Below are positions 54,756-64,000 of a stretch of DNA of 64,000 bases, piece after piece; the stretch's first letter is position 1; each line of letters begins with the position of its first letter. The DNA comes from Erythrobacter sp. HL-111 (GTDB lineage Bacteria; Pseudomonadota; Alphaproteobacteria; Sphingomonadales; Sphingomonadaceae). The stretch lies in assembly GCF_900105095.1 (NCBI RefSeq), contig NZ_LT629743.1, positions 1,612,001 through 1,676,000 of the forward strand, read 5' to 3'. The notes beneath the pieces were generated by a model. It was not told the origin of the DNA. It was given only the letters and a program-made list of their open reading frames with translations, and did not search any database. The position numbers and the translations under genes are program-made.

Positions 54756-55193
54756 TCAGGCCGCCTGCTTGATCTCGACCAGCGTCAGGCCGAAGACCAG
54801 GTCTTCGCCGGCGAGCGGGTGGTTGCCGTCGGCGGTGACCGTATCGTCCTTGACGTCGGTGATGACGAGCTGGATCGGCTGCCCGTCGTTCTGCTGCGCC
54901 GACAGGGTCATGCCCGGCTGCGGCTCGGCGTCGGGCGGCAGGTTGGCGCGCGGGATCTCGACGATCAGCTCCTCGCGGCGCGGGCCGAAGGCGTGTTCGG
55001 CGTCGATCGTCACCGTGTCCTCGCCGCCGACTTCCATCCGGGTCAGCGCCTGTTCGATCTGCGGGAAGATCTCGTCATTGCCGAGCGTGAGCGTCTGCGG
55101 CCCCTGCCCTTCGGTTCCGCCGACGACTCGGCCCTCCTTCGTCTTGACGACATAATCGATCGCGACGGTATCGCCGGGTTTTGCGGTTGCCAT
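54756..55193 (-). CDS. FKBP-type peptidyl-prolyl isomerase (SlyD-like)
   Basis: A 145-residue cytosolic foldase: KPGDTVAIDYVVKTKEGRVV, FPQIEQALTRMEVGGEDTVT (with the inserted flap domain) and GNHPLAGEDLVFGLTLVEI. SlyD-like enzymes speed proline isomerisation and assist folding; no His-rich metal tail is present here. Start at 55193 follows AAGGAAAGG. Confidence 0.95.
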   Translation of the reverse strand: MATAKPGDTVAIDYVVKTKEGRVVGGTEGQGPQTLTLGNDEIFPQIEQALTRMEVGGEDTVTIDAEHAFGPRREELIVEIPRANLPPDAEPQPGMTLSAQQNDGQPIQLVITDVKDDTVTADGNHPLAGEDLVFGLTLVEIKQAA

Positions 55194-55427
55194 TATAATC
55201 CTTTCCTTATCCGGGGGTTTCGTGTTCTCCGGCGCCCGAACCGGCTGGCTTCGCGCCCATGCGCGGGGGCATTTCCGCTCGCGCGCGAGTCTCTCAATCG
55301 AAGCCGCCGGTGTCAAATGACCCGCCCGCCACATTTTCGGCACTTCGCGCGGGTTCGAACGTTGGGGCGGCATGATCGATCCTCCGCTGGTCCGCACCCC
55401 TTCCCCCGCCGCCCCGGGAACTCGCCC

Positions 55428-56069
55428 GTGACCGCCCCGATCCTCGTGATGGGGGCGACCTCGGGCATCGGCAAGCTCGCGGTCAAGGAGGCGGTCCGGC
55501 GCGAACTGCCGGTGCGCGCCTTCGCCCGAAGTGCCGACAATCTCGAGAAAACCCGACTCGTCGAGCCCTTTCCCGGCGACGCGACCGACCGCGCGGACGT
55601 GTTCCATGCGCTCAAGGGCACGCGCGCGGTGATCTACGCGCTCGGCATTTCGGAGAGCCTGTCGATGCTGTGGGAGAAGGAGACGCTGTTCTCCACCACC
55701 ACCCGGATCCTCGTCGAGGCGATGGGCGAAGCCGGGGTCCGCCGCCTCGTCGCGGTCACGGGATACGGGGCAGGCCGGTCCCGAAACGCGATGAGCGCGC
55801 TCGAACGACTCGGCCACCGGGCGCTGCTGGGGCGGGTCTATGCCGACAAGGACCGGCAGGAGGAGATCATCCTCCACAGCGCCCTGCAATTCACCATCGT
55901 GCGGCCCGTCATCCTCACCGGCGGCCCGCGTTCGGGACGGGTGCGGGTCCGGCGCGACCCGGCGAACTGGTCCAACGGCGTGGTCAGCCGGGCCGATGTC
56001 GCGGCCTATCTCGTCGATGCGGTGGAACGGGATCTCGACATCGGGCGCGACGTGGTGCTCGCACGCTGA
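55428..56069 (+). CDS. NAD(P)-binding SDR-like protein (atypical, NmrA-like)
   Basis: A 213-residue Rossmann protein: PILVMGATSGIGKLAVKEAV, then AFARSADNLEKTRLVEPFPG and FTIVRPVILTGGPRSG. No YxxxK catalytic pair in the usual place, so it is of the extended/atypical SDR (NAD(P)H-binding, NmrA-like) kind; possibly a regulator or quinone reductase. Starts with GTG at 55428, preceded by GGGAACTCGCCC. The AcoR-like gene follows after 69 bases. Confidence 0.78.
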   Translation: MTAPILVMGATSGIGKLAVKEAVRRELPVRAFARSADNLEKTRLVEPFPGDATDRADVFHALKGTRAVIYALGISESLSMLWEKETLFSTTTRILVEAMGEAGVRRLVAVTGYGAGRSRNAMSALERLGHRALLGRVYADKDRQEEIILHSALQFTIVRPVILTGGPRSGRVRVRRDPANWSNGVVSRADVAAYLVDAVERDLDIGRDVVLAR

Positions 56070-56110
56070 ACCGGCGCTTGCTTGTGGAAAATCCGGCTCT
56101 CTGGTAACAA

Positions 56111-56128
56111 TGTCTCCGGGGGGAGAGG
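56111..56128. promoter_or_regulatory. Degenerate copy of the TGTCTC-N6-GAGA dyad ahead of the regulator
   Basis: TGTCTC, 6 bases, GAGAGG just before the regulator start. Same spacing as the perfect dyad at 57126-57147, so it could allow autoregulation; a chance match is possible in GC-rich DNA. Confidence 0.35.
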
Positions 56129-56138
56129 GAGCACGGGA

Positions 56139-57083
56139 GTGGAAGACCAGCACGCACAACTCGTCCGCGAGGCAATCTCCTCGGACGCGGCGGCGGGGCG
56201 TTCGACGCTCGCCGCCTCCTGGTGCCGCTCCGCCCTCCACCACGGTCTCGACCCCGCGAAAGGCCCCGCCGCCGACCGGCTCGACGCGAGCCGCCTCGCG
56301 CTCGCCCGCGAGGCGCACGAGGAACTTCTGCTTCACGCCGGCCCGGTGCTCGACCGGATCGCGCGCACGCTGGTCCGCAGCGGGCGCTGCATCCTGCTGA
56401 CCGATTCCGAAAGCCTGATCCTCGAAGAACGCATGGCCTCGGGCGACCGCGACCATTTCGACCGGGCGCGCCTGGTCGCGGGCGAATGCTGGTCCGAAGC
56501 GGCCGAGGGAACCAACGGGATCGGCACCTGCATCGCCGACGAAAAGCCGGTCATCATCCACCGCGACCAGCATTTCCTCTCCGCCAACGTGCAGGTGAGC
56601 TGCCACGGCGTGCCGATCTGCGATGCGGTCGGGAACCTCGTCGCCGCGCTCGACGTGTCGACCAATCGCTACGACCATGATCGCGACACGGCGGCGCTGA
56701 TCATGAACGTGCTGATGGACGCGGCGCAGGAACTGGAACGGCTGCTGTTCGGGGCGGCCTATCGCGACTGCCGGATCGTGCACCTCGATGACGCGGACAG
56801 CCCGGGAGCCCTCGTCGCGGTCGATCGCGACGATCTCGTCGTCGGGGCCAACCGGAGCGCGCGGCGGCGCGCCCTGCTCGCCAAGGTGAGTGCCGAGGCC
56901 CCGGTGCCCGTCGCCGACCTGTTCGGCCCGCCCGAGGAGGATCCGATCGCCGCCGCCGAACGCCGCGTCCTGCGCCAGGCGCTGGCCCGGTCGCACGGCA
57001 ATGTCGCGGCGGCCGCCCGGCTGCTCGGCATCGGGCGGGCTACCTTCTACCGCCGGATGACCCGCGCGGGGCTGGCCGCGTAA
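56139..57083 (+). CDS. GAF-domain regulator with Fis-type HTH (AcoR-like, no AAA+ domain)
   Basis: A 314-residue regulator. Residues 40-220 are a GAF-type sensor (LTDSESLILEERMASGD, WSEAAEGTNGIGTCIADEKP, HFLSANVQVSCHGVPICDAV), as in AcoR. The central AAA+ sigma-54 activator domain of AcoR is absent; residues about 265-310 form the Fis helix-turn-helix (AAERRVLRQALARSHGNVAA then ARLLGIGRATFYRRM). So it probably works with ordinary sigma factors. The GTG at 56139 is chosen over an upstream ATG at 56082, which would add a non-protein-like stretch. Directly upstream of an aldehyde dehydrogenase, with a perfect dyad between. Confidence 0.85.
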   Translation: MEDQHAQLVREAISSDAAAGRSTLAASWCRSALHHGLDPAKGPAADRLDASRLALAREAHEELLLHAGPVLDRIARTLVRSGRCILLTDSESLILEERMASGDRDHFDRARLVAGECWSEAAEGTNGIGTCIADEKPVIIHRDQHFLSANVQVSCHGVPICDAVGNLVAALDVSTNRYDHDRDTAALIMNVLMDAAQELERLLFGAAYRDCRIVHLDDADSPGALVAVDRDDLVVGANRSARRRALLAKVSAEAPVPVADLFGPPEEDPIAAAERRVLRQALARSHGNVAAAARLLGIGRATFYRRMTRAGLAA

Positions 57084-57125
57084 GGGTTCCCGGGTTCTTC
57101 CCGCGCGCCGCAATTTTACCGCCAT

Positions 57126-57147
57126 AGTGTCTCGTTGGTGAGACACT
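57126..57147. promoter_or_regulatory. Perfect 8+8 dyad, candidate operator of the AcoR-like regulator
   Basis: AGTGTCTC, 6 bases, GAGACACT: a perfect inverted repeat about 127 bases before the aldehyde dehydrogenase ATG. Its position between regulator and target suits an activator site. A related half-site is seen at 60156-60163 (AGTGTCTC... ahead of the M1 peptidase). Confidence 0.65.
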
Positions 57148-57273
57148 TCGCGCTGTCACGGCCTTGCGGGGGGCTATCCCGGCCCGCGCCCCGTGTCATT
57201 CTTCTCCCACTGCAACGGCGCCCCCGGCCAGAGCGAAAGGCCGTCCGGGGCGCAAGGGAGAAGGAGAGACAGA

Positions 57274-58794
<1,521 letters not shown>

Positions 58795-58867
58795 GGAAGA
58801 ACACGGCCCCGGGCGCGTCGCGGCCGGGGCCTCCCATGACAAGATCCCGAACGGGAGGAGGATTACC

Positions 58868-60016
58868 ATGTCTACCAGTTTCATTATGCCGAGCATGAAC
58901 ATCATGGGCGAGAACGCGCTCGCCGATGCCGCAGCGACCCTCACCGGGCGCGGCTTCAAGGCGGCGCTGATCGTCACCGACGAAGGCCTTGCCCGCCTCG
59001 GCGTGGCCGATGACGTTGCGAAAGTGCTCGAGGAAGCGGGCATCCGCGCCGCGATCTTCGACGGGGCGCAGCCCAATCCGACCGTTGGCAATGTCGAGGA
59101 CGGGCTCGCCCTCCTGCGCGATCATGACTGCGACCTCGTGGTTTCGCTCGGCGGCGGATCGAGCCACGACTGCGCCAAGGGCATCGCCCTCGTCGCGGCC
59201 AATGGCGGCAAGATCGCCGACTACGAAGGCATCGACCAGTCGCCGCTGCCGCAGGTGCCGCTGATGGCGATCAACACCACCGCCGGGACGGCGGCGGAAA
59301 TGACCCGCTTCTGCATCATCACCGATGTCGAGCGGCACGTGAAGATGGCTATCGTCGACAAGCACGTGACGCCCTTCCTGTCGGTCAACGACCCGGCGAT
59401 GATGGTGGGCAAGCCCGCCGCGCTCACCGCCGCGACCGGCATGGACGCGCTGACCCACGCGGTGGAGGCCTATGTCTCGACCGCGGCGACGCCGATCACC
59501 GACGGCTGCGCGCTGAAGGCGGTCTCGCTCATCTCCGAGAACCTGCGCGACGCGGTGGCCGACGGGACCAATCTCGCCGCGCGCGAGGCGATGGCCTATG
59601 CCCAGTTCCTTGCGGGAATGGCGTTCAACAACGCGTCGCTGGGCTATGTCCACGCGATGGCGCACCAGCTCGGCGGGTTCTACGACCTCCCGCACGGCGT
59701 ATGCAACGCGGTGCTGCTGCCCCATGTCGAAACCTTCAACGCGGCGGTCTCCGCCGGGCGGCTGCGCGACGTGGCGGAAGCGATGGGGGTCGACGTCCGC
59801 AACCTCGACGAGCACCAGGGCGCCGAGGCGGCGATCGCGGCGATCCGCCAGCTTTCGGCCGATATCGGAATCCCCGCAGGACTTGCAGAACTGGGCATGA
59901 AGGACGCCGACATCGAAACGCTCGCGGCGAACGCGATGAACGATGCCTGCGGCTTCACCAATCCCCGGCCCGCCAACCAGCAGGAGATCGAGGCCATTTT
60001 CCGCGCTGCCGCCTAG
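58868..60016 (+). CDS. Iron-containing alcohol dehydrogenase
   Basis: A 382-residue group III alcohol dehydrogenase. NAD motif [14 protein letters not shown], and metal ligands in [13 protein letters not shown] and [20 protein letters not shown]. It oxidises ethanol or other primary alcohols to aldehydes, supplying the ALDH encoded upstream. Ribosome site GGGAGGAGGATTACC. A strong terminator follows. Confidence 0.95.
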   Translation: MSTSFIMPSMNIMGENALADAAATLTGRGFKAALIVTDEGLARLGVADDVAKVLEEAGIRAAIFDGAQPNPTVGNVEDGLALLRDHDCDLVVSLGGGSSHDCAKGIALVAANGGKIADYEGIDQSPLPQVPLMAINTTAGTAAEMTRFCIITDVERHVKMAIVDKHVTPFLSVNDPAMMVGKPAALTAATGMDALTHAVEAYVSTAATPITDGCALKAVSLISENLRDAVADGTNLAAREAMAYAQFLAGMAFNNASLGYVHAMAHQLGGFYDLPHGVCNAVLLPHVETFNAAVSAGRLRDVAEAMGVDVRNLDEHQGAEAAIAAIRQLSADIGIPAGLAELGMKDADIETLAANAMNDACGFTNPRPANQQEIEAIFRAAA

Positions 60017-60040
60017 ACCTCTCCCAAGGGCGAGCGCGGT

Positions 60041-60087
60041 GCGCCCGGCGGTCCTTCCCAAAGGGCCTGCCGGGCGCCTGTTTTTTC
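60041..60087 (+). terminator. Rho-independent terminator after the alcohol dehydrogenase
   Basis: GCGCCCGGC pairs with GCCGGGCGC, with an inner GGTCCTT-CCCAA-AGGGCC stem, followed by CCTGTTTTTT. Ends the ALDH-ADH unit. Confidence 0.9.
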
Positions 60088-60237
60088 GGGGACCGCCCGG
60101 GATGACGCGTGACAAGCGATTGACATTTGCGCCCGGGCCGCGAGGGTCGCGGCGAGTGTCTCATGCGGCAAGCGGACGATTCCCGGTCGGGACACCCGCG
60201 CCGCCACCGGACCAGAACCGAACGAAGGACCAGACCC

Positions 60238-62655
60238 TTGCGCCTGATCGCCCTTATCCTTGCCTTCCTTTTCGCCATTCCCGCCGCCGCTCAGGGCATC
60301 CAGCAGACCAAGGGCGATTTCGAGGACAAGTTTCGCCAATTGGACGAAGTTCTCCCCGACCCCAATGTGTACCGCAACGCCAGCGGCGCGCCGGGCCACC
60401 AGTACTGGCAGCAGCAGGCCGACTACGTGATCCGCGCCGAACTCGACGAGGACAGGCGCCGGCTCGAGGCGGAAGGCACGGTGCGCTACGTCAACAACTC
60501 TCCCGACACGCTGCCGTGGATCTGGATGCAGCTCGACCAGAACATCTTCCGCACGGACAGCATGGCGGAGATGACCACGACCTTCGGCGGGCCGGGCCGG
60601 CGCGGGCCCCAGATCGACGCTGCAAACGGCGGGGAACCCGCGCGGCTCAGCCTGGAGGAACTGCGCCGCCAGCAGGCCATGGCCGACAACCAATACGGCT
60701 ACGACATCAGGAGCGTGACCCTTCCCGACGGCACGCCGCTTTCGCACACGATCGTCGGCACGCTGATGCGGATCGACCTGCCGACCCCGCTCGCCCCCGG
60801 GGCCGAAGTCGAATTCGGGCTCGAATGGGCGTTCAACATCGTCGAGGAGAACACGATCTTCGCGCGCTCGGGCTACGAGCATTTCCCCGATGACCCGCGG
60901 AAGGGCGGAAACGACATCTTCCTTTTCGCCCAGTGGTTCCCGCGTCTCGTCGCCTATTCGGACTACGAAGGCTGGCACAACAAGGAATTCCTCGGGCGCG
61001 GCGAGTTCACGCTCGAATTCGGCGATTACGACGTCACCATGACCGTGCCGGACGACCACATCGTCTCGGCGACCGGCGTGCTCGCCAATCCCGCCGAGGT
61101 CCTGACCGCCACCCAGCGCCAGCGGCTCGAAACCGCGCGCACCGCCGAAGCGCCGGTGTTCATCGTGACGCCCGAGGAAGCCGCCGCGAACGAACGCACC
61201 GGGCCAGGCGGGACCAAGACCTGGCGTTTCACCGCCCGGAACGTGCGCGATTTCGCCTGGGGGTCGAGCCGCAAGTTCATCTGGGACGCGCAGGGCCACC
61301 GCCAGCCGGGGGCCGAAAACGAGCTCGTCATGGCCATGAGCTTCTGGCCCAAGGAAGGCGGCGATTTGTGGCGCAAGTATTCGACCGCCGCCGTCATCCA
61401 CACGATGAAGGTATATTCGCGCTTCAGCTTCGACTATCCCTATCCCACAGCGCAGAGCGTCAACGGGCCTGTCGGCGGGATGGAATATCCCATGATCACC
61501 TTCAACGGACCCCGCTCGACCCTCAACGAGGACGGGACCCGGACCTATTCGCTTTCGGAGAAGGTCTATCTGATCGGCGTCGTCATCCACGAGATCGGGC
61601 ACATCTATTTCCCGATGACGGTCAATTCGGACGAGCGGCAATGGACCTGGATGGACGAGGGGATCAATTCCTTCCTCGACAGCGTCGCGGGCTATGAATG
61701 GGACCCGGACCTGCCGTGGACCCGCAGCCTGCCGCGCGATCTCATCCCCTACATGACCTCGACCAACCAGGTCCCGATCATGACCCAGTCGGACAGCGTG
61801 CTGAATCTCGGCCCCAACGCCTATGGCAAGCCGTCGGCGGCCTATCACATCCTGCGCGACACGGTGATCGGGCGCGAGCGGTTCGATTTCGCGCTCAAGG
61901 AATATGCCCGCCGCTGGAAATTCAAGCGGCCGACCCCGGCCGATTTCTTCCGCACGATCGAGGAGGCCTCGGGCACCGATCTCGACTGGTTCTGGCGCGG
62001 CTGGTTCTACACCACCGACCACGTCGACATTTCGCTCGACTCGATCCACCGGCTGCGGCTCGACACCGAAAATCCCGACATCGACCTGTCGCGCCGCCGG
62101 GCCGAACTCGCGCGCGAACCGGAAAAGATCGGCGTGCGCCTCAACAAGGAACAGGGCCTGCCGATCTGGGTGCTCGAAAATCCCGGCGTGACCGATTTCT
62201 ACGACGAGAACGACCAGTTCACCGTGACGCCCAGGGACCGCGAAAGCTACGAGAGCTTCCTCGAGGAGCTCGAGCCGTGGGAGCGGCAGACCCTGGATCG
62301 CGCGGTCAGGGAGGACGCGAACTATTACGTGCTCAGCTTCTCGAACAAGGGCGGCCTCGTCATGCCGATCATCCTCGGCCTGACCTTCGAGGACGGCAGC
62401 GAGGAGCGGATGACGATCCCGGCCGAGATCTGGCGCCGCAATCCGAAGGAGGTGAGCAAGCTGCTCGTCTTTCCCAGGGACAAGCGTCTCGCCAGCGTCG
62501 TCGTCGACCCGGACTGGGAAACCGCCGACGCCGACATCGAGAACAACCACTATCCGCGCCGGATCATCGAAAGCCGGGTCGAGGCGTTCAAGTCGCCCGC
62601 GCCCACCTCGCGCACCGGGCGCGACCTGATGGCGGAAGTGCAGGGATCGGACTGA
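60238..62655 (+). CDS. M1 family zinc metallopeptidase, exported
   Basis: An 805-residue secreted aminopeptidase-like protein. The zinc site is HEIGH (451-455) plus Glu474 in WMDEGINSF, exactly the HEXXH-X18-E spacing of M1 gluzincins. GGMEYPMITFNGP is the exopeptidase-type GxMEN-like block (here GGMEYP). Signal peptide RLIALILAFLFAIPAAAQ. The start is TTG at 60238 with GAAGGA 8-9 bases upstream; the ATG at 60127 would put a basic stretch ahead of the signal. Overlaps the DUF6702 gene start in TGATG. Confidence 0.92.
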   Translation: MRLIALILAFLFAIPAAAQGIQQTKGDFEDKFRQLDEVLPDPNVYRNASGAPGHQYWQQQADYVIRAELDEDRRRLEAEGTVRYVNNSPDTLPWIWMQLDQNIFRTDSMAEMTTTFGGPGRRGPQIDAANGGEPARLSLEELRRQQAMADNQYGYDIRSVTLPDGTPLSHTIVGTLMRIDLPTPLAPGAEVEFGLEWAFNIVEENTIFARSGYEHFPDDPRKGGNDIFLFAQWFPRLVAYSDYEGWHNKEFLGRGEFTLEFGDYDVTMTVPDDHIVSATGVLANPAEVLTATQRQRLETARTAEAPVFIVTPEEAAANERTGPGGTKTWRFTARNVRDFAWGSSRKFIWDAQGHRQPGAENELVMAMSFWPKEGGDLWRKYSTAAVIHTMKVYSRFSFDYPYPTAQSVNGPVGGMEYPMITFNGPRSTLNEDGTRTYSLSEKVYLIGVVIHEIGHIYFPMTVNSDERQWTWMDEGINSFLDSVAGYEWDPDLPWTRSLPRDLIPYMTSTNQVPIMTQSDSVLNLGPNAYGKPSAAYHILRDTVIGRERFDFALKEYARRWKFKRPTPADFFRTIEEASGTDLDWFWRGWFYTTDHVDISLDSIHRLRLDTENPDIDLSRRRAELAREPEKIGVRLNKEQGLPIWVLENPGVTDFYDENDQFTVTPRDRESYESFLEELEPWERQTLDRAVREDANYYVLSFSNKGGLVMPIILGLTFEDGSEERMTIPAEIWRRNPKEVSKLLVFPRDKRLASVVVDPDWETADADIENNHYPRRIIESRVEAFKSPAPTSRTGRDLMAEVQGSD

Positions 62656-63371
62656 TGCGCTGGCTCCTCGCCCTGCTGGCCGCGCTGGCCGTGGCTTTCC
62701 CCGCTTCGGCGCACCAGCAGAAGCTGGCGATCTCGATCCTGTCGCACAACGATCGCACCGGGATGCTAGAGGTCGTCCACCGCGTGCCGCTGCACGATGC
62801 CGAACACGCCCTGAAACGGCGCGGCGTCGCGGCGCCCGACATCGTCGGCGACATTCCCAGTCGCCGCGCCTTCGTGCGCTACATCGCCGAACGCTTCACC
62901 GTGACGCACGACGGCGAGCCCGTCGCCTTCACCCTCCTCGGCAGCGAGATCGACGGCGGTAGCCTCGTCGTCTACGAGGAAGCGCCCTCGCCCGGCCCCG
63001 GCGCGCGGATCACGGTGCGCTCGCTGATCCTGACCGATGTCTGGGCGCGGCAGGAGAACCGGGTGAACATCGGCGCGGGAACCGAGGTCGAGACGCTGAT
63101 CTTCCGCGCGGGCGATCCGGCGAAGGACGCGATCCTGCGATATCACGGCCGTGCGATCCCTCGGGAAAAGGGGTATGCGCCACGGAATTCGAACGCGCGA
63201 CCGCTGCGTTTCGGGAGGCACGGGCCGGGGGTTCGGGGCCTTTCTTCGACCAAATCTCGTTCGGCGGGCATCCGCAGAATTCTCTGCACTCAGCAGACCG
63301 CCAGCCCCTCGAGAGCGCCCGCGTTCACGAGGCCGGACTTGCCCGCACCTCTGCCCGTCAAATACTTCTGA
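62655..63371 (+). CDS. DUF6702-type exported protein with atypical C-terminus
   Basis: A 238-residue secreted protein: signal LLALLAALAVAFPASAHQQK, then a domain of about 150 residues with ISILSHNDRTGMLEVVHRVP and TLIFRAGDPAKD, as in the DUF6702 family that often follows M1 peptidases. Coupled to the M1 gene (TGATG). The last about 70 residues (from GRAIPREKG on) are basic, low in hydrophobic strand character and unlike the family, so the normal end may have been lost by a small rearrangement. Confidence 0.75.
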   Translation: MRWLLALLAALAVAFPASAHQQKLAISILSHNDRTGMLEVVHRVPLHDAEHALKRRGVAAPDIVGDIPSRRAFVRYIAERFTVTHDGEPVAFTLLGSEIDGGSLVVYEEAPSPGPGARITVRSLILTDVWARQENRVNIGAGTEVETLIFRAGDPAKDAILRYHGRAIPREKGYAPRNSNARPLRFGRHGPGVRGLSSTKSRSAGIRRILCTQQTASPSRAPAFTRPDLPAPLPVKYF

Positions 63372-63432
63372 CTCTCCCGGAGCAATGTTGAAAGGGCGAG
63401 CGTTATCGCCCAAAGCGCTGCAAAGCCGGAAA

Positions 63433-64000
63433 ATGACAGGCATGGACACTGACACGGATGAACGAGGCGCCGCCCTTTCGACGGCCGACATGAAGGCAGC
63501 GGCCCCGTCGCCGTCGAGCGCCGCCCTGGTGGCCCGCTCGACCCTGATCGTTCTGGCGATCGTGGCCTGCGGCTGGCTGCTGATCGAGCTGAACCGGTTC
63601 TTCCTGCTGGTCTTTGCCGCGATCGTCCTGAGCGCGGTGTTCGATGCGATCACCGGCGGGATATGCCGCTGGACAGGCATTGCCCGCCCTTACGGCCTGA
63701 CCATCGCCATGATCCTCTTTCTCGGCGTGTTCGCGGGCGCATTTGCCCTGTTCGGCACCCAGTTGGCGGGCGAATTCGACACGATCAGGCAAACCGTCCC
63801 AGACGCCGTCGAAGGCGTTCGGGGCTTTCTCGAACGCTACGGCATGGGCACGGCGGTGAGCGAGCTTGCCGAACTGGGCAGCGACGATCTGTCCCGCCTG
63901 TTCACGCAGGCCGGCGGCTTTGCCCTGGCTGCCGGCAACGGGATCGCCGATTTCGTCCTGGTGGTGGTCGGCGCGATTTTCATGGCCGCCAATCCCGCCG
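63433..64000 (+). CDS. AI-2E/PerM-type permease, N-terminal part (runs off the window)
   Basis: The first about 189 residues of a membrane protein: acidic N-terminus, then spans ALVARSTLIVLAIVACGWLL and RFFLLVFAAIVLSAVFDAIT, GLTIAMILFLGVFAGAFALF, a periplasmic-type helix region (DTIRQTVPDAVEGVRGFLER) and a further span at the edge. This is the layout of the AI-2E transporter family (YdiK/PerM). An ATG at 63442 is an alternative start. The stop lies beyond 64000. Confidence 0.85.
   Translation, partial: MTGMDTDTDERGAALSTADMKAAAPSPSSAALVARSTLIVLAIVACGWLLIELNRFFLLVFAAIVLSAVFDAITGGICRWTGIARPYGLTIAMILFLGVFAGAFALFGTQLAGEFDTIRQTVPDAVEGVRGFLERYGMGTAVSELAELGSDDLSRLFTQAGGFALAAGNGIADFVLVVVGAIFMAANPA

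Noticed and set aside
55194..57146. Upstream extension of the FKBP frame across the regulator gene
   Set aside because: Antisense to two plus-strand genes; a strong ribosome site defines the start at 55193.
57154..57167. Sigma-54 promoter-like TGTCACGGCCTTGC ahead of the aldehyde dehydrogenase
   Set aside because: It lacks the second G of the -24 GG and has one base too few between the elements, and the regulator lacks the AAA+ activator domain.

Overview
The window comes from a high-GC alphaproteobacterium, most likely Sphingomonadales and probably Erythrobacteraceae. The reasons are the GC-rich coding throughout, the carotenoid genes crtY-crtI-crtB, many TonB-free secreted peptidases and lipoproteins, a GAF/Fis AcoR-like regulator, and an EcfG-type (GGAAC-N16-CGTT) promoter. 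The placement rests on gene content and protein style only; no rRNA or tRNA lies here.

Layout, left to right. 1-6250: end of a zinc alcohol dehydrogenase, an APH-type phosphotransferase, a subtilisin autotransporter on the minus strand, dapD, and a three-gene stress-like set (membrane protein, DUF2945, DUF3140) behind a candidate EcfG promoter. 6269-11119: M19 dipeptidase, DUF985 cupin, DUF3253 and SWIB proteins, a YbhB protein and an S41 protease. 11205-13700: a minus-strand gene pair split by an IS1380-family element with 4-bp target duplications. 13908-17170: fasciclin lipoprotein, a photolyase-like FAD protein with odd domain order, and small stress proteins (HPF-like, coiled coil, cold shock). 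17171-17746: non-coding stretch packed with short perfect palindromes and a degenerate tandem repeat. 17747-20122: HTH protein and a low-GC darT-darG toxin-antitoxin pair. 20177-23866: a coupled EthD/heme/lipoprotein operon, then thiC behind a TPP riboswitch. 23910-28974: a YadA-like trimeric autotransporter between two paralogous Tat-lipoproteins of apparent beta-helix type. 29320-32571: S9 peptidase and MipA/OmpV protein. 32943-37824: carotenoid cluster crtY-crtI-[DUF559 cassette]-LOG-crtB. 37882-41464: acyl-CoA carboxylase alpha and beta subunits separated by a palindromic repeat. 41468-46400: MFS exporter, DNA polymerase IV, Nudix, pgl, Dps, GDT1-like protein. 46537-49538: SDR, a frameshifted outer-membrane protein gene and a 1-Cys peroxiredoxin. 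49693-52318: a cyanide-insensitive-type cytochrome bd oxidase with its 48-residue DUF2474 subunit. 52410-55193: Ntn acylase and FKBP isomerase. 55428-60016: NAD(P)-binding protein, AcoR-like regulator, aldehyde dehydrogenase and iron alcohol dehydrogenase, with a dyad operator candidate. 60238-64000: M1 peptidase, DUF6702 protein and the start of an AI-2E-type permease.

How the genes work together: crtB, crtI and crtY make phytoene, desaturate it and cyclise lycopene to beta-carotene. The acyl-CoA carboxylase pair forms one biotin enzyme. The alcohol and aldehyde dehydrogenases under the GAF/Fis regulator look like a short-chain alcohol/aldehyde oxidation module. cydAB-DUF2474 is a complete quinol oxidase. 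The most noteworthy items are the DUF559 gene framed by inverted copies of a palindromic repeat (a possible nuclease-driven repeat cassette), the darTG island, the beta-helix lipoprotein pair around the adhesin, the palindrome array, and the photolyase-like protein that has a C-terminal domain in place of the usual N-terminal one.
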